Position numbers and translations under genes: made by a program
In this document: positions 8,233 to 16,256 of the stretch, one piece after another
Layout of the letters: the number at the start of each line of letters is the position of its first letter
Numbering within the stretch: position 1 is the first letter of the stretch
The notes under the pieces: generated by a model
The model's database searches: none
Told to the model about the DNA's origin: nothing
The model's input: the letters and a program-made list of their open reading frames with translations, nothing else
Source of the DNA: an uncultured Erysipelotrichaceae bacterium
Lineage (GTDB): Bacteria; Bacillota_I; Bacilli_A; RF39; UBA660
Direction of reading: 5' to 3'
NCBI GenBank assembly: GCA_902773675.1
Contig: CACYFN010000009.1
Location: forward strand, 1-37,916
DNA: 37,916 bases

Positions 8233-9290
8233 GTAAATTAAATTATAAATTAATCAATCTAGCTTTAATTGCAATCACGATATATTTTGTATACAAAACA
8301 GGTAACCTTTGGACAGGAGTAGCAACTAAAATAGTAAAAATATTCTTACCATTCTTATTTGCTTTTGCTCTAGCTTATGCTCTTCATCCATTTTTACAAA
8401 AAATGATCAAAAAGAAAATTCCTAAATGGTTAGGAGTAATAATTATAGTTGCTCTTATACTTGCCCTTATCTCATTTGTCGTATATATAGTATCAACCGT
8501 ATTTGTTGGTCAATTAACAAGTTTATTTGATAGTTTAATAAGCTTTATCAAAAGATTATCCGAAATGAATTTTGATCTAAATTTAGCTGGCTTAGAAAAT
8601 GATTTATCAGGTATCTTTAAAAACATCTTATCAAGTGTTGGAACTTATGTTTCGAATGGAGCTATTAATATAATAGGAACATCATTAAATATATTATCCA
8701 AATTTTTGATAGCTGCTGCAGCATTCGTTTACTTCTTAGTAGATATGGATAAAATAAGAAATGGAATTAGAAACTTCTTTTCAAAAAGAAGTCAAAAAAC
8801 ATTTAATTATGTAAAAGACTTAGATACTCAAATGCGTAAATATTTATCAGGCCTATTAATAGTAATGTTAATATCAATAGTAGAATATACCCTAGCCTAT
8901 TCAATAATAGGACACCCAAATGCGTTATTACTAGGTTTTCTTGCTGGAGTAGCCAACTTAATTCCATATTTTGGAGGAATGGCAAATAATACATTAGCAG
9001 CCATAACAGCATTTGCCATAAGCCCATCATTATTTATAAAAACAATAATAACATTTATGATACTTTCCATGGTAGATAGCTACGTAATAAATGCCAATGT
9101 ATATGGAAAAACAAATTCCATTCACCCATTAATAGTAATAATGTCCGTATTTGCAGGAAGTAGTTTACTTGGTATTATGGGAATAGTTTTATCATTCCCA
9201 CTTGCAATAATAATAGTAACAACCTATAAGCATTATAAAGATGATTTAATAAATATTAAAAATAAAAGAAAATTAGTTAAAGAACAATAA
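8229..9290 (+). CDS. AI-2E family transporter (membrane permease)
   Basis: At 353 residues with about seven or eight hydrophobic segments, this fits the AI-2E/YdiK/YtvI permease family. Supporting features are the N-terminal hydrophobic pairs, the VDMDKIRNGIRNFF segment, the LIPYFGGMANNT stretch and a C-terminal ILGIMGIVLSFPLA-like segment. Family members export small molecules or ions; the true substrate cannot be told from sequence. The start overlaps the dtd stop (ATGA). It occupies the place between dtd and hisS where Bacillus species carry other genes. Confidence 0.88.
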   Translation: MSKLNYKLINLALIAITIYFVYKTGNLWTGVATKIVKIFLPFLFAFALAYALHPFLQKMIKKKIPKWLGVIIIVALILALISFVVYIVSTVFVGQLTSLFDSLISFIKRLSEMNFDLNLAGLENDLSGIFKNILSSVGTYVSNGAINIIGTSLNILSKFLIAAAAFVYFLVDMDKIRNGIRNFFSKRSQKTFNYVKDLDTQMRKYLSGLLIVMLISIVEYTLAYSIIGHPNALLLGFLAGVANLIPYFGGMANNTLAAITAFAISPSLFIKTIITFMILSMVDSYVINANVYGKTNSIHPLIVIMSVFAGSSLLGIMGIVLSFPLAIIIVTTYKHYKDDLINIKNKRKLVKEQ

Positions 9291-9295
9291 AAACA

Positions 9296-9324
9296 TTGTA
9301 AAAAATGTAATGTCGTTGTATAAT
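9296..9324 (+). promoter_or_regulatory. Promoter for hisS
   Basis: TTGTAA (9296-9301), a 17-bp spacer and TATAAT (9319-9324). Only 80 bp separate the permease from hisS, too little for a T-box leader, so hisS lacks that common Firmicutes control. Confidence 0.7.
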
Positions 9325-9370
9325 ATATACGTTTTTTAAATACTTAATATTATATTTAAGGAGGAATTTT

Positions 9371-10651
9371 ATGATACAAAAACCTAAAGGAACATATGAT
9401 GTTTATGGAGAATATGGTAAAAAAATAAAATATGTAGAAGAACTATTAGAAGTATTAATGGAAAAGTACAATTATGAATACTTTAGAACTCCAATCTTTG
9501 AATCAAGTAATCTATATCATCGTGGAGTTGGAGAAACAACTGATATAGTAACTAAAGAAACATATGATTTTAAAGATCGTGGCGATAGAAATATGACCCT
9601 TCGTCCAGAAGGAACTGCTGGAATAGTTAGAAGTTATATAGAAAATAAATTGTATGGAAATACTTCCTTAGTAAAAGCCTGGTATTATGGACCAAATTAT
9701 AGATATGAACGTCCTCAATCAGGAAGATTTAGAGAGTTCTATCAATTTGGCTGTGAAGTATTTGGAAGTGATGATGCAACAGTAGATGCAGAAGTAATTA
9801 GTATACCAGTAATGCTATTTAAATTACTAGGACTTAAAGGTATAAAAGTAAATATTAACTCCTTAGGAGATAAAGAATCAAGAGATAATTACCATAACGC
9901 TTTAATAGAGTATTTTAAACCACATATAAATGAATTATGTGATGATTGTAAAGAACGTTTTTTAAAAAATCCTCTAAGAATTTTAGATTGTAAAGTAGAT
10001 AGAGAAAGTGAAATACTTAAAAATGCTCCTAAAATTACTGATTATCTAAATGAAGAAAGTAAAAAGAAATTTGAAAACCTTCAAAAATATTTAAAAGCAC
10101 TTAATATTGACTATGTAGTTGATCCTAATTTAGTAAGAGGATTAGATTACTATACACATACAGTATTTGAAGTAGAAGCTAATGTAGAAGGATTTGGTAG
10201 TCAAAATGTATTATGTGGTGGTGGAAGATATGATAATCTAGTAGAGCATCTAGGAGGTCCTAGTACATGTGGTGTAGGATTTGCTCTTGGAATGGAAAGA
10301 TTACTTACAGCATTAGAATATGAAAAAGTACCTATGCCAATACATAATCATATAGATTGTTATGTCATACCAATGGATGAAAGTGTTAAAGATTATGCTT
10401 TCAATCTATGTATGAATTTAAGATTAAATGGTTACACAGTAGAATTTGATTATAATAATCGAAATTTAAAGAATAATTTTAAACAAGCCGATAAACTAAA
10501 TGCCAACTTTGTAATCATTATCGGAACTGAAGAAAAAGAAACAGATATAATTTCCATCAAAAATAATCATACAAAAGAATCATACAAAATAAATAAAGAA
10601 GAACTAATTGATTTCTTAGATGAAAACTTAGAAGAATGTGATTGTGATTAA
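9371..10651 (+). CDS. hisS: Histidyl-tRNA synthetase
   Basis: This 426-residue class II synthetase charges tRNA-His. Motif 2 reads YGPNYRYERPQSGRFREFYQFG, preceded by TLRPEGTAGIVR. The histidine-specific loop LVRGLDYYTHTVFEV and motif 3 GVGFALGMERLL are intact, and an anticodon-binding domain follows from about residue 330. AAGGAGG precedes ATG 9371. It ends in an acidic Cys-containing tail (EECDCD). The next gene starts 1 bp after its stop. Confidence 0.97.
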   Translation: MIQKPKGTYDVYGEYGKKIKYVEELLEVLMEKYNYEYFRTPIFESSNLYHRGVGETTDIVTKETYDFKDRGDRNMTLRPEGTAGIVRSYIENKLYGNTSLVKAWYYGPNYRYERPQSGRFREFYQFGCEVFGSDDATVDAEVISIPVMLFKLLGLKGIKVNINSLGDKESRDNYHNALIEYFKPHINELCDDCKERFLKNPLRILDCKVDRESEILKNAPKITDYLNEESKKKFENLQKYLKALNIDYVVDPNLVRGLDYYTHTVFEVEANVEGFGSQNVLCGGGRYDNLVEHLGGPSTCGVGFALGMERLLTALEYEKVPMPIHNHIDCYVIPMDESVKDYAFNLCMNLRLNGYTVEFDYNNRNLKNNFKQADKLNANFVIIIGTEEKETDIISIKNNHTKESYKINKEELIDFLDENLEECDCD

Positions 10652-10652
10652 C

Positions 10653-11114
10653 ATGGATTTTAATTCATATGAAATAGATGTATCAGAATATTTTGATGGA
10701 TTTATAGATCCCCAGGGAAAATACTATAAAGTTAAAGAAAAAGGTACAAAAGAAGATCTATTTAATATTTGGGCAAAACAATTTATTGAGTTAATAACAA
10801 ATGTATACTATACGGAATTAAAATTTAATTATAAAAACATCTTAAATGTTAAAAAGATAGAATCATTCACTGATTTATTGATAAATCTTTTTGGCTATGT
10901 TTATTATAATCATGATTCAAAATATAATAAGCCAATTATTAAATTACCAGATCCAAATCTATGTAATATATCCGCAACCAGTGATCAAATAGAAGCACTC
11001 TATCATATTATGACACTAAATAATGAAAACCCAATGGATAAAGAATTTCTAATAGATGCAACAATTAACTATTATAATGGATCAGAAGAACAAATAGAAG
11101 GGAAAAAAAGATGA
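10653..11114 (+). CDS. Unknown protein, 153 residues, between hisS and aspS
   Basis: I do not recognise this family. It is an acidic soluble protein that begins with a short motif of the type EYFDGFIDPQGKYYKVK and continues as mixed helix, without membrane segments. A GTG at 10638 is in frame but lies inside hisS without a ribosome site; ATG 10653 follows the hisS stop by 1 bp, so re-initiation by the same ribosome is plausible. Its stop overlaps the aspS start (ATGA), placing it firmly in the synthetase operon. Confidence 0.75.
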   Translation: MDFNSYEIDVSEYFDGFIDPQGKYYKVKEKGTKEDLFNIWAKQFIELITNVYYTELKFNYKNILNVKKIESFTDLLINLFGYVYYNHDSKYNKPIIKLPDPNLCNISATSDQIEALYHIMTLNNENPMDKEFLIDATINYYNGSEEQIEGKKR

Positions 11115-12427
11115 AAAATATCCAAATTAAAGAATTAAAAGAATATCTAAATAAAGAAATAGAAATACAAGGATTTGTAGATAATATACGTAATTTACAA
11201 TATGTTCAATTTATAATATTAAGAGATGGAACAGGAAAAGTCCAAATAACTATTGAAAAAAGTGAAGAATCTAACAAAGAACTTGTAGAAATAGTAGATA
11301 ATCTTACTCTAGAAAGTACAGTAAAAATCAAAGGTAAATTACTAGATAGCCCAAAAGTAAAACTAAATGGAATGGAAATAATTCCAACTAGTATTGAAGT
11401 AACAAGCAAATCAGATGGAGAACTTCCAATTGATATTAAGAAAAAAGATAATTCATTAAGAGAAACAAGATTAGATTGGAGATTCTTAGATTTAAGAAGA
11501 GAAGACAATAAATTATTATTTGAATGTCAAACATATATAGAACATTTAATGCGTGAATATTGGTATTCTAATGATTATATGGAAATACACACTCCAAAAA
11601 TAAGTGCATCAAGTGCTGAATCAGGAGCAGAAATGTTTAAATTAGATTACTTTGGTCAAAAAGCCTGTCTATCACAGAGCCCACAATTTTATAAACAAAT
11701 GGCAATGTCTGCAGGATTTAATAAAGTATTTGAAATAGGTCCAGTGTTTAGAGCTGAAAATTCCCATACAAGTTATCATGCCACTGAAATAGAAATGGTT
11801 GACTGTGAAATATCATGGATAAATAGTTATGAAGATGTAATTGATGAAGAAGAAGCTTGGATTAAATATGTATTTAATGGTTTAAAAGAAAAATATGGTG
11901 AAAAAATAAAAGAATTATTCAATGTTGAAGTAAGTGATACTACAAATAAATTTCCAAGAATAACATTTGAAGAAGTAAAAAAAATAATGAAAGAAAAATA
12001 TAAATATGATGGTGAAAAAGAAGATGACTTGGATCGCCATGAAGAAGAATTAATTTGTAAATATGCCAAAAAAGAATATAAAAGTGATTTTGTATTTGTA
12101 ACAAACTTTCCATATAGTGCACGTAGTTTTTATGTAATGAAGGATGATAATGGTATTACTCAAACATATGACTTGTTATTTAAAGGAATAGAAATAACAA
12201 GTGGTGCTCAACGTGAACATCGATATGATGTCTTAGAAAAACAAATAAAAGAAAAAGGAATTGATCCTAAAGAGTTACAATTTTATTTAGATTTCTTTAA
12301 ATATGGTTGTCCTCCACATGGTGGTTTTGGAGTAGGATTAGCTAGAATATTGATGCGTATCTTTGAAATAGATAACATAAGAGAAGCAACATTCATCTAT
12401 CGTGGACCAACTAGATTAAACCCATAA
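11111..12427 (+). CDS. aspS: Archaeal/eukaryotic-type aspartyl-tRNA synthetase, probably non-discriminating
   Basis: This class II synthetase has 438 residues, against roughly 590 for bacterial AspRS, because it lacks the GAD insertion. An N-terminal OB-fold anticodon domain (about 1-100) is followed by a catalytic core with SPQFYKQ, GPVFRAENSHTSYHATE and motif 3 GVGLARILMRI. These match the archaeal/eukaryotic AspRS branch. Bacterial copies of that branch often charge both tRNA-Asp and tRNA-Asn, the latter corrected by GatCAB. It sits where Bacilli normally have a bacterial aspS after hisS. AsnRS is an alternative, but the residues around motif 2 look more like AspRS. Confidence 0.88.
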   Translation: MKNIQIKELKEYLNKEIEIQGFVDNIRNLQYVQFIILRDGTGKVQITIEKSEESNKELVEIVDNLTLESTVKIKGKLLDSPKVKLNGMEIIPTSIEVTSKSDGELPIDIKKKDNSLRETRLDWRFLDLRREDNKLLFECQTYIEHLMREYWYSNDYMEIHTPKISASSAESGAEMFKLDYFGQKACLSQSPQFYKQMAMSAGFNKVFEIGPVFRAENSHTSYHATEIEMVDCEISWINSYEDVIDEEEAWIKYVFNGLKEKYGEKIKELFNVEVSDTTNKFPRITFEEVKKIMKEKYKYDGEKEDDLDRHEEELICKYAKKEYKSDFVFVTNFPYSARSFYVMKDDNGITQTYDLLFKGIEITSGAQREHRYDVLEKQIKEKGIDPKELQFYLDFFKYGCPPHGGFGVGLARILMRIFEIDNIREATFIYRGPTRLNP

Positions 12428-12429
12428 AT

Positions 12430-12452
12430 ATAGTAAATAATTACTATTTTTT
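12430..12452 (+). terminator. Intrinsic terminator of the hisS-aspS operon
   Basis: ATAGTAA (12430-12436) pairs with TTACTAT (12441-12447) around a 4-nt loop, with a T-run to 12452. Confidence 0.7.
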
Positions 12453-12459
12453 GTTAAAT

Positions 12460-12488
12460 TTTACAATTTGTAATAATTATGTTATCAT
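12460..12488 (+). promoter_or_regulatory. Promoter for truB
   Basis: TTTACA (12460-12465), a 17-bp spacer and TATCAT (12483-12488). Transcription would start near 12495, which rules out the in-frame ATG at 12479 as the translation start. Confidence 0.7.
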
Positions 12489-12508
12489 ATTTGCATGGAG
12501 GAAAACTT

Positions 12509-13369
12509 ATGAATGGAATAATACTCATAAACAAGCCTGAAGGTATAACCAGTAGAGATGTAGTAAACACAGCTATAAAAAAATTAAGTACCAAAAAAAT
12601 AGGCCATACCGGTACCCTCGACCCTATAGCTACTGGAGTAATGACTATCTGTATTGGTAAAGCTACTAAGCTAGTTAATTTATTAACTAGTGAGAATAAA
12701 GAATATATTGCTGAAGTGACTTTAGGAATAAAAACAGATACACTAGATATAACAGGTAATATCTTAGAAAAAAAAGAAACTAATATAGAAAAAGAAAAAC
12801 TAGAAAAAGTAATTAATTCTTTTAAAGGAAAATATAATCAAGAAGTTCCAATCTATTCAGCAGTTAAAATAAAAGGTAAAAAATTATATGAGTATGCCAG
12901 AAATAATGAAGAAGTAATTCTTCCTAAAAGAGAAGTAGAAATATTTAGTATAGAACTACTAAATTATAAAGATAATAAATTTACTTTCAAATGTACAGTT
13001 AGCAAAGGAACATATATAAGAAGCTTAATAAAAGATATATGTACTAAATTAGAAACAATTGGAACTATGTCTAAATTAACAAGAATAAAACAAGGTAAAT
13101 TTAAATTAGAAGATTGTATAGAAATAGAAGAAATATCTAAAGATAAAATAATAGATATAAAAAGTATACTAGATATTAAGCAAATACAATTAGATGATAC
13201 TTTAAAATTTAAAATATTAAATGGTCAAATCATTGAAAACATTTATAATGAAGATAAAGTACTATTTAAAGATAAAAATAATGAAGTATTAGCTATCTAT
13301 CAAAAATATGAAAAAGATAAAACAAAGATAAAACCATATATAATTCTATATGAAAAGAAGGAGAGATAA
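12509..13369 (+). CDS. truB: tRNA pseudouridine(55) synthase
   Basis: This 286-residue enzyme makes pseudouridine at position 55 in the T-loop of tRNAs. The catalytic motif GHTGTLDPIATGV carries the nucleophile D38. The KGTYIRSLI motif is also present, and length is normal. GGAGGA immediately before ATG 12509 fixes the start. The stop is 4 bp before the next start. Unlike many bacteria it is not next to rbfA, infB or ribF. Confidence 0.96.
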   Translation: MNGIILINKPEGITSRDVVNTAIKKLSTKKIGHTGTLDPIATGVMTICIGKATKLVNLLTSENKEYIAEVTLGIKTDTLDITGNILEKKETNIEKEKLEKVINSFKGKYNQEVPIYSAVKIKGKKLYEYARNNEEVILPKREVEIFSIELLNYKDNKFTFKCTVSKGTYIRSLIKDICTKLETIGTMSKLTRIKQGKFKLEDCIEIEEISKDKIIDIKSILDIKQIQLDDTLKFKILNGQIIENIYNEDKVLFKDKNNEVLAIYQKYEKDKTKIKPYIILYEKKER

Positions 13370-13373
13370 AATT

Positions 13374-14258
13374 ATGACATTATTAATAATGGCTGCCGGA
13401 ATGGGTAGCAGATTCGGAGGATTAAAACAAATAGAACCAGTAGGACCAAATGGAGAATTTATAATAGATTATTCTATTTATGATGCAATTAAAGCAGGAT
13501 TTACAAAAGTAGTATTTATAATTAAAGAAGAAAATTATAATGATTTCGTAGAAACAATAGGAAAACGTATTGAAGGTAAAATAGAAGTAGAATACGTATT
13601 TCAAAAAATGGAAGATGTACCAAATGGTGTTGAAATACCAAAAGACAGAATTAAACCTTGGGGAACAGCACAAGCATTATATGCTGCTAAAAATGTAATA
13701 GATGGACCATTTGCTGTAATATCTGCTGATGACTTTTATGGAAGAGAACCATATACACTATTAATAGATTCATTAAATAAAGGAGAGTTTAGTGCTATTG
13801 GATATAAAATAGGAAATACCTTAACAAATGTTGGATCAGTAAAAAGAGGAGTATGCTTCAGCAAAGATGATTACCTAACTAATATTATTGAAAGTAAAGT
13901 TAAATTTGAAAATGGTAAAATAATAGGTGAACCATTAAGTGGTGGAGAACTATATGAAATGGATAGTAGTCAAAGCGTATCAATGCTAATGTTTGGGCTT
14001 CAACCATCATTATTTGAATATATCAAAGAAGATATGCCTAAATACTTTGAAAAACATGCAGATAATTTAACTACATGTGAATATTTACTTCCAGAAGTTC
14101 TAGGAGATATGTTAAGCAAAAATTTAATTAAAATTAAGCTAATTCCTACTCATGCAGTATGGAAAGGTGTAACATATAGAGAAGACTTAGAAGAATTAAA
14201 AAAATATATCAATGAAGAAATAGAAAATGGAGTATATCCAGAAAAATTATATAGTTAG
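13374..14258 (+). CDS. Sugar-phosphate nucleotidyltransferase-like protein, copy 1
   Basis: This 294-residue protein has the NTP_transferase fold, which joins a sugar-1-phosphate to an NTP. The nucleotide-binding start is AAGMGSRFGGLKQ (residues 7-19), a base-recognition loop reads KPWGTAQAL (94-102), and VISADDFYG holds a metal-binding Asp pair. AAGGAG at 13358-13363 favours ATG 13374 over the ATG at 13350, which lies inside truB. It is followed after 9 bp by a paralogue. UTP-glucose-1-phosphate-type activity is possible, but neither sugar nor nucleotide can be assigned. Confidence 0.88.
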   Translation: MTLLIMAAGMGSRFGGLKQIEPVGPNGEFIIDYSIYDAIKAGFTKVVFIIKEENYNDFVETIGKRIEGKIEVEYVFQKMEDVPNGVEIPKDRIKPWGTAQALYAAKNVIDGPFAVISADDFYGREPYTLLIDSLNKGEFSAIGYKIGNTLTNVGSVKRGVCFSKDDYLTNIIESKVKFENGKIIGEPLSGGELYEMDSSQSVSMLMFGLQPSLFEYIKEDMPKYFEKHADNLTTCEYLLPEVLGDMLSKNLIKIKLIPTHAVWKGVTYREDLEELKKYINEEIENGVYPEKLYS

Positions 14259-14267
14259 GAGAATATT

Positions 14268-15149
14268 ATGACATTAGCAATCATGGCTGCCGGAATGGGT
14301 AGCAGATTCGGGGGATTAAAACAAATAGAACCAGTAGGTCCAAATGGAGAATTTATAATAGATTATTCCATTTACGATGCTATTAAAGCTGGATTTAACA
14401 AAGTTGTTTTCATAATAAAAGAAGAAAATTATAACGACTTTGTTGAAACAATAGGAAAACGTATAGAAGGTAAAATAGAAGTAGAATATGTATTCCAAAA
14501 AATGGAAGATGTACCAGAAGAAATTGAAATACCAAAGGATAGAGTTAAGCCTTTAGGAACTGGTCATGTATTATATACTTTAAGAAATACTATTAAAGAA
14601 CCATTTGCTGTAATATCAGCAGATGATTTCTATGGTAGAGAACCATTTAAGTTACTAGTAGATTCACTTAATAAAGGTGAATATAGTACTATTGGATATA
14701 AAATAGGTAATACTCTTACTAATGTAGGTTCAGTAAAAAGAGGTGTATTCTTTTCAAAAAATGGATATGTTACGCATATTGTTGAAAGTAAAGTAGAAAA
14801 ACTAAATAATAAAATAGTTTGTACACCATTAAATGGTGGTGATGACTATATTATCAATGATGATCAAACAGTATCAATGTTAATGTTTGGACTTCAACCA
14901 TCTATATTTAAGTTTATTGATAAAGATATATTAAATTATTTTAATTCTCATAAAGATAAATTAGATACTTGTGAATACTTCCTACCAGATATATTAACTA
15001 ATATGATAAAAGAAAACTATGCCCAAATAAAACTAATTCCTACTCATGCAGTATGGAAAGGTGTAACATATAGAGAAGACTTAGAAGATTTAAAAAATTA
15101 TATCAATGAAGAGATAAAAAATGGAGTATATCCAGAAAAACTATATTAA
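14268..15149 (+). CDS. Sugar-phosphate nucleotidyltransferase-like protein, copy 2
   Basis: This 293-residue tandem paralogue of the preceding gene has the same fold and nucleotide-binding start. Residues 1-83 differ from copy 1 at only two positions (L4A, T44N), although many codons differ silently. The base-recognition loop has changed from KPWGTAQAL to KPLGTGHVL at residues 94-102, and residues 165-255 diverge widely. The last 30 residues are again nearly identical. This points to a duplication followed by change of substrate pocket. GGAG upstream of ATG 14268 is the ribosome site. Both genes share the terminator at 15150-15178. Confidence 0.87.
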   Translation: MTLAIMAAGMGSRFGGLKQIEPVGPNGEFIIDYSIYDAIKAGFNKVVFIIKEENYNDFVETIGKRIEGKIEVEYVFQKMEDVPEEIEIPKDRVKPLGTGHVLYTLRNTIKEPFAVISADDFYGREPFKLLVDSLNKGEYSTIGYKIGNTLTNVGSVKRGVFFSKNGYVTHIVESKVEKLNNKIVCTPLNGGDDYIINDDQTVSMLMFGLQPSIFKFIDKDILNYFNSHKDKLDTCEYFLPDILTNMIKENYAQIKLIPTHAVWKGVTYREDLEDLKNYINEEIKNGVYPEKLY

Positions 15150-15178
15150 AAAAATGTGATATTTTTTATCACATTTTT
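15150..15178. terminator. Bidirectional terminator between converging genes
   Basis: A 12-bp stem (15150-15161 with 15167-15178) with a five-T loop and A/T flanks works on both strands. It serves the nucleotidyltransferase pair and the minus-strand nuclease gene. Confidence 0.8.
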
Positions 15179-15968
15179 ATATGTCTTTCTTTTTAAAAGT
15201 AATATTAGTATCGTAATTATAATAATAAACTTTATTGAATAATAAATCAATATTTTCTTTTTTGATTTTAAATTCTAAATTTTTATTTCGATATCTTCCA
15301 TAACTATCACTACTTTTACTAATTCTTCCAACTAAGCTAACAGTTATTACTTGAGTTTCTAATAATTCAATAAATTTATCAAAACTAATAATATTATAGA
15401 TTGATAATTCATAATATCTAAAATACTTTATATTATTATCAATCTTTTTACTAGCTTTAATAACAGCTAGTTGATGCAGTTTAGTCATTACATGATTATA
15501 AAGAGTATCAAAATAAAGAAATGATTCTTTTTCAATCAAATTATTATTTAAATCATAAATTGCAAGAAAAATCTTTTTTTCATATCTATCAATTTCAAGT
15601 TTAAATATCCAATTATTATTAACAATATGAGTAGATTTTGTATTGATATCTTCAAATAATACTTTTTTATCAGTAAACACCTTATCATAATAACCATATT
15701 TATCAATTAAACGATTAATTTCCGGATATGTCGGTCCATCAAAAGAACAACTTAATAAAAAAATTGGAAAATCACTAAATCTTGTAGAACATTTTATTTC
15801 AATGCCTTCAAAATCAGGGAAATACATATTATCAGGAATTTTATTTAATTCTTGTTCAAAAGTAAGACCAACATTTCCAATTTTGTTATTTTCAAACGAA
15901 CTTTTTATCCATCTCTTTTTCGCAATCTTATGAAATGATTTAATTAAATCTGTTATATTTTTTTCCAC
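15177..15968 (-). CDS. Orphan MvaI/BcnI-type restriction endonuclease-like protein
   Basis: This 263-residue protein has the layout of MvaI/BcnI restriction enzymes, which cut DNA with a PD-(D/E)xK core. RWIKS (19-23) is followed by GLTFEQEL (34-41, E38) and then FPDFEGIEIK, with D52, E57 and K59 in the expected D-x4-E-x-K spacing. No cognate methyltransferase is seen within the window. The reading frame is open from TTG 15983, but GGAGG at 15976-15980 best serves GTG 15968. It stands alone, opposite in direction to its neighbours, which fits acquisition by transfer. The family call is by motif pattern. Confidence 0.68.
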   Translation of the reverse strand: MEKNITDLIKSFHKIAKKRWIKSSFENNKIGNVGLTFEQELNKIPDNMYFPDFEGIEIKCSTRFSDFPIFLLSCSFDGPTYPEINRLIDKYGYYDKVFTDKKVLFEDINTKSTHIVNNNWIFKLEIDRYEKKIFLAIYDLNNNLIEKESFLYFDTLYNHVMTKLHQLAVIKASKKIDNNIKYFRYYELSIYNIISFDKFIELLETQVITVSLVGRISKSSDSYGRYRNKNLEFKIKKENIDLLFNKVYYYNYDTNITFKKKDI

Positions 15969-15987
15969 TTTCTCACCTCCCAAATAG

Positions 15988-16016
15988 AGGATAATATTTT
16001 ACTTAAAATAAGTCAA
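15988..16016 (-). promoter_or_regulatory. Candidate promoter of the nuclease gene
   Basis: On the minus strand TTGACT (16016-16011), a 17-bp spacer and TATCCT (15993-15988). Confidence 0.5.
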
Positions 16017-16060
16017 ATGTCGCTTTTTAAAAAATCTTTATATTAAAATGTTCAAAAATA

Positions 16061-16095
16061 AAAAACTGATAGTATAAAAAATACTAAAACTATCA
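16061..16095 (-). terminator. Hairpin with minus-strand T-run upstream of the nuclease gene
   Basis: TGATAGT (16067-16073) pairs with ACTATCA (16089-16095), and an inner AGTAT/ATACT pairing is also possible. On the minus strand the stem is followed by a run of T. It could stop read-through from the gene at 16257 into the nuclease gene. The remainder of 15984-16222 is AT-rich with no further gene that I can see. Confidence 0.5.
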
Positions 16096-16222
16096 ATTTT
16101 CTAGAAAAATGTAAATTCAAAATTAAAAAATGTACAAATAAAAAAATTTTTATAAATTTATAAAAGAAATAGCATCTATATTTAAATTTAGAATGATATA
16201 GCGAAATAAATTATATATATTT

Positions 16223-16245
16223 AAAAAAGTAGCAATATTGCTACT
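16223..16245 (-). terminator. Intrinsic terminator of the 16257-17018 gene
   Basis: The palindrome AGTAGCAA/TTGCTACT (16228-16245) is followed on the minus strand by six T (16228-16223). Confidence 0.7.
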
Positions 16246-16256
16246 CAATAAAATTA

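Larger units (their letters stand above)
13374..15149 (+). repeat. Tandem gene duplication (offset 894 bp)
   Basis: The two nucleotidyltransferase genes are direct repeats. The segments 13374-13622 and 14268-14516 are alike apart from scattered third-base changes, and the 3' ends (from about 14149 and 15043) are likewise alike. The middle parts have diverged. Confidence 0.9.

Noticed and set aside
9291-9370. T-box leader for hisS
   Set aside because: Only 80 bp separate the genes and a normal promoter takes up half of it; no T-box motif is seen.
13374-15149. Recent gene conversion between the two nucleotidyltransferases
   Set aside because: The near-identical N-terminal halves differ at many silent codon positions, which points to selection and not to recent conversion.
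16067-16095. A small RNA gene upstream of the nuclease gene
   Set aside because: Only one A/T hairpin with a minus-strand T-run is seen and no promoter of its own; a terminator explains it better.
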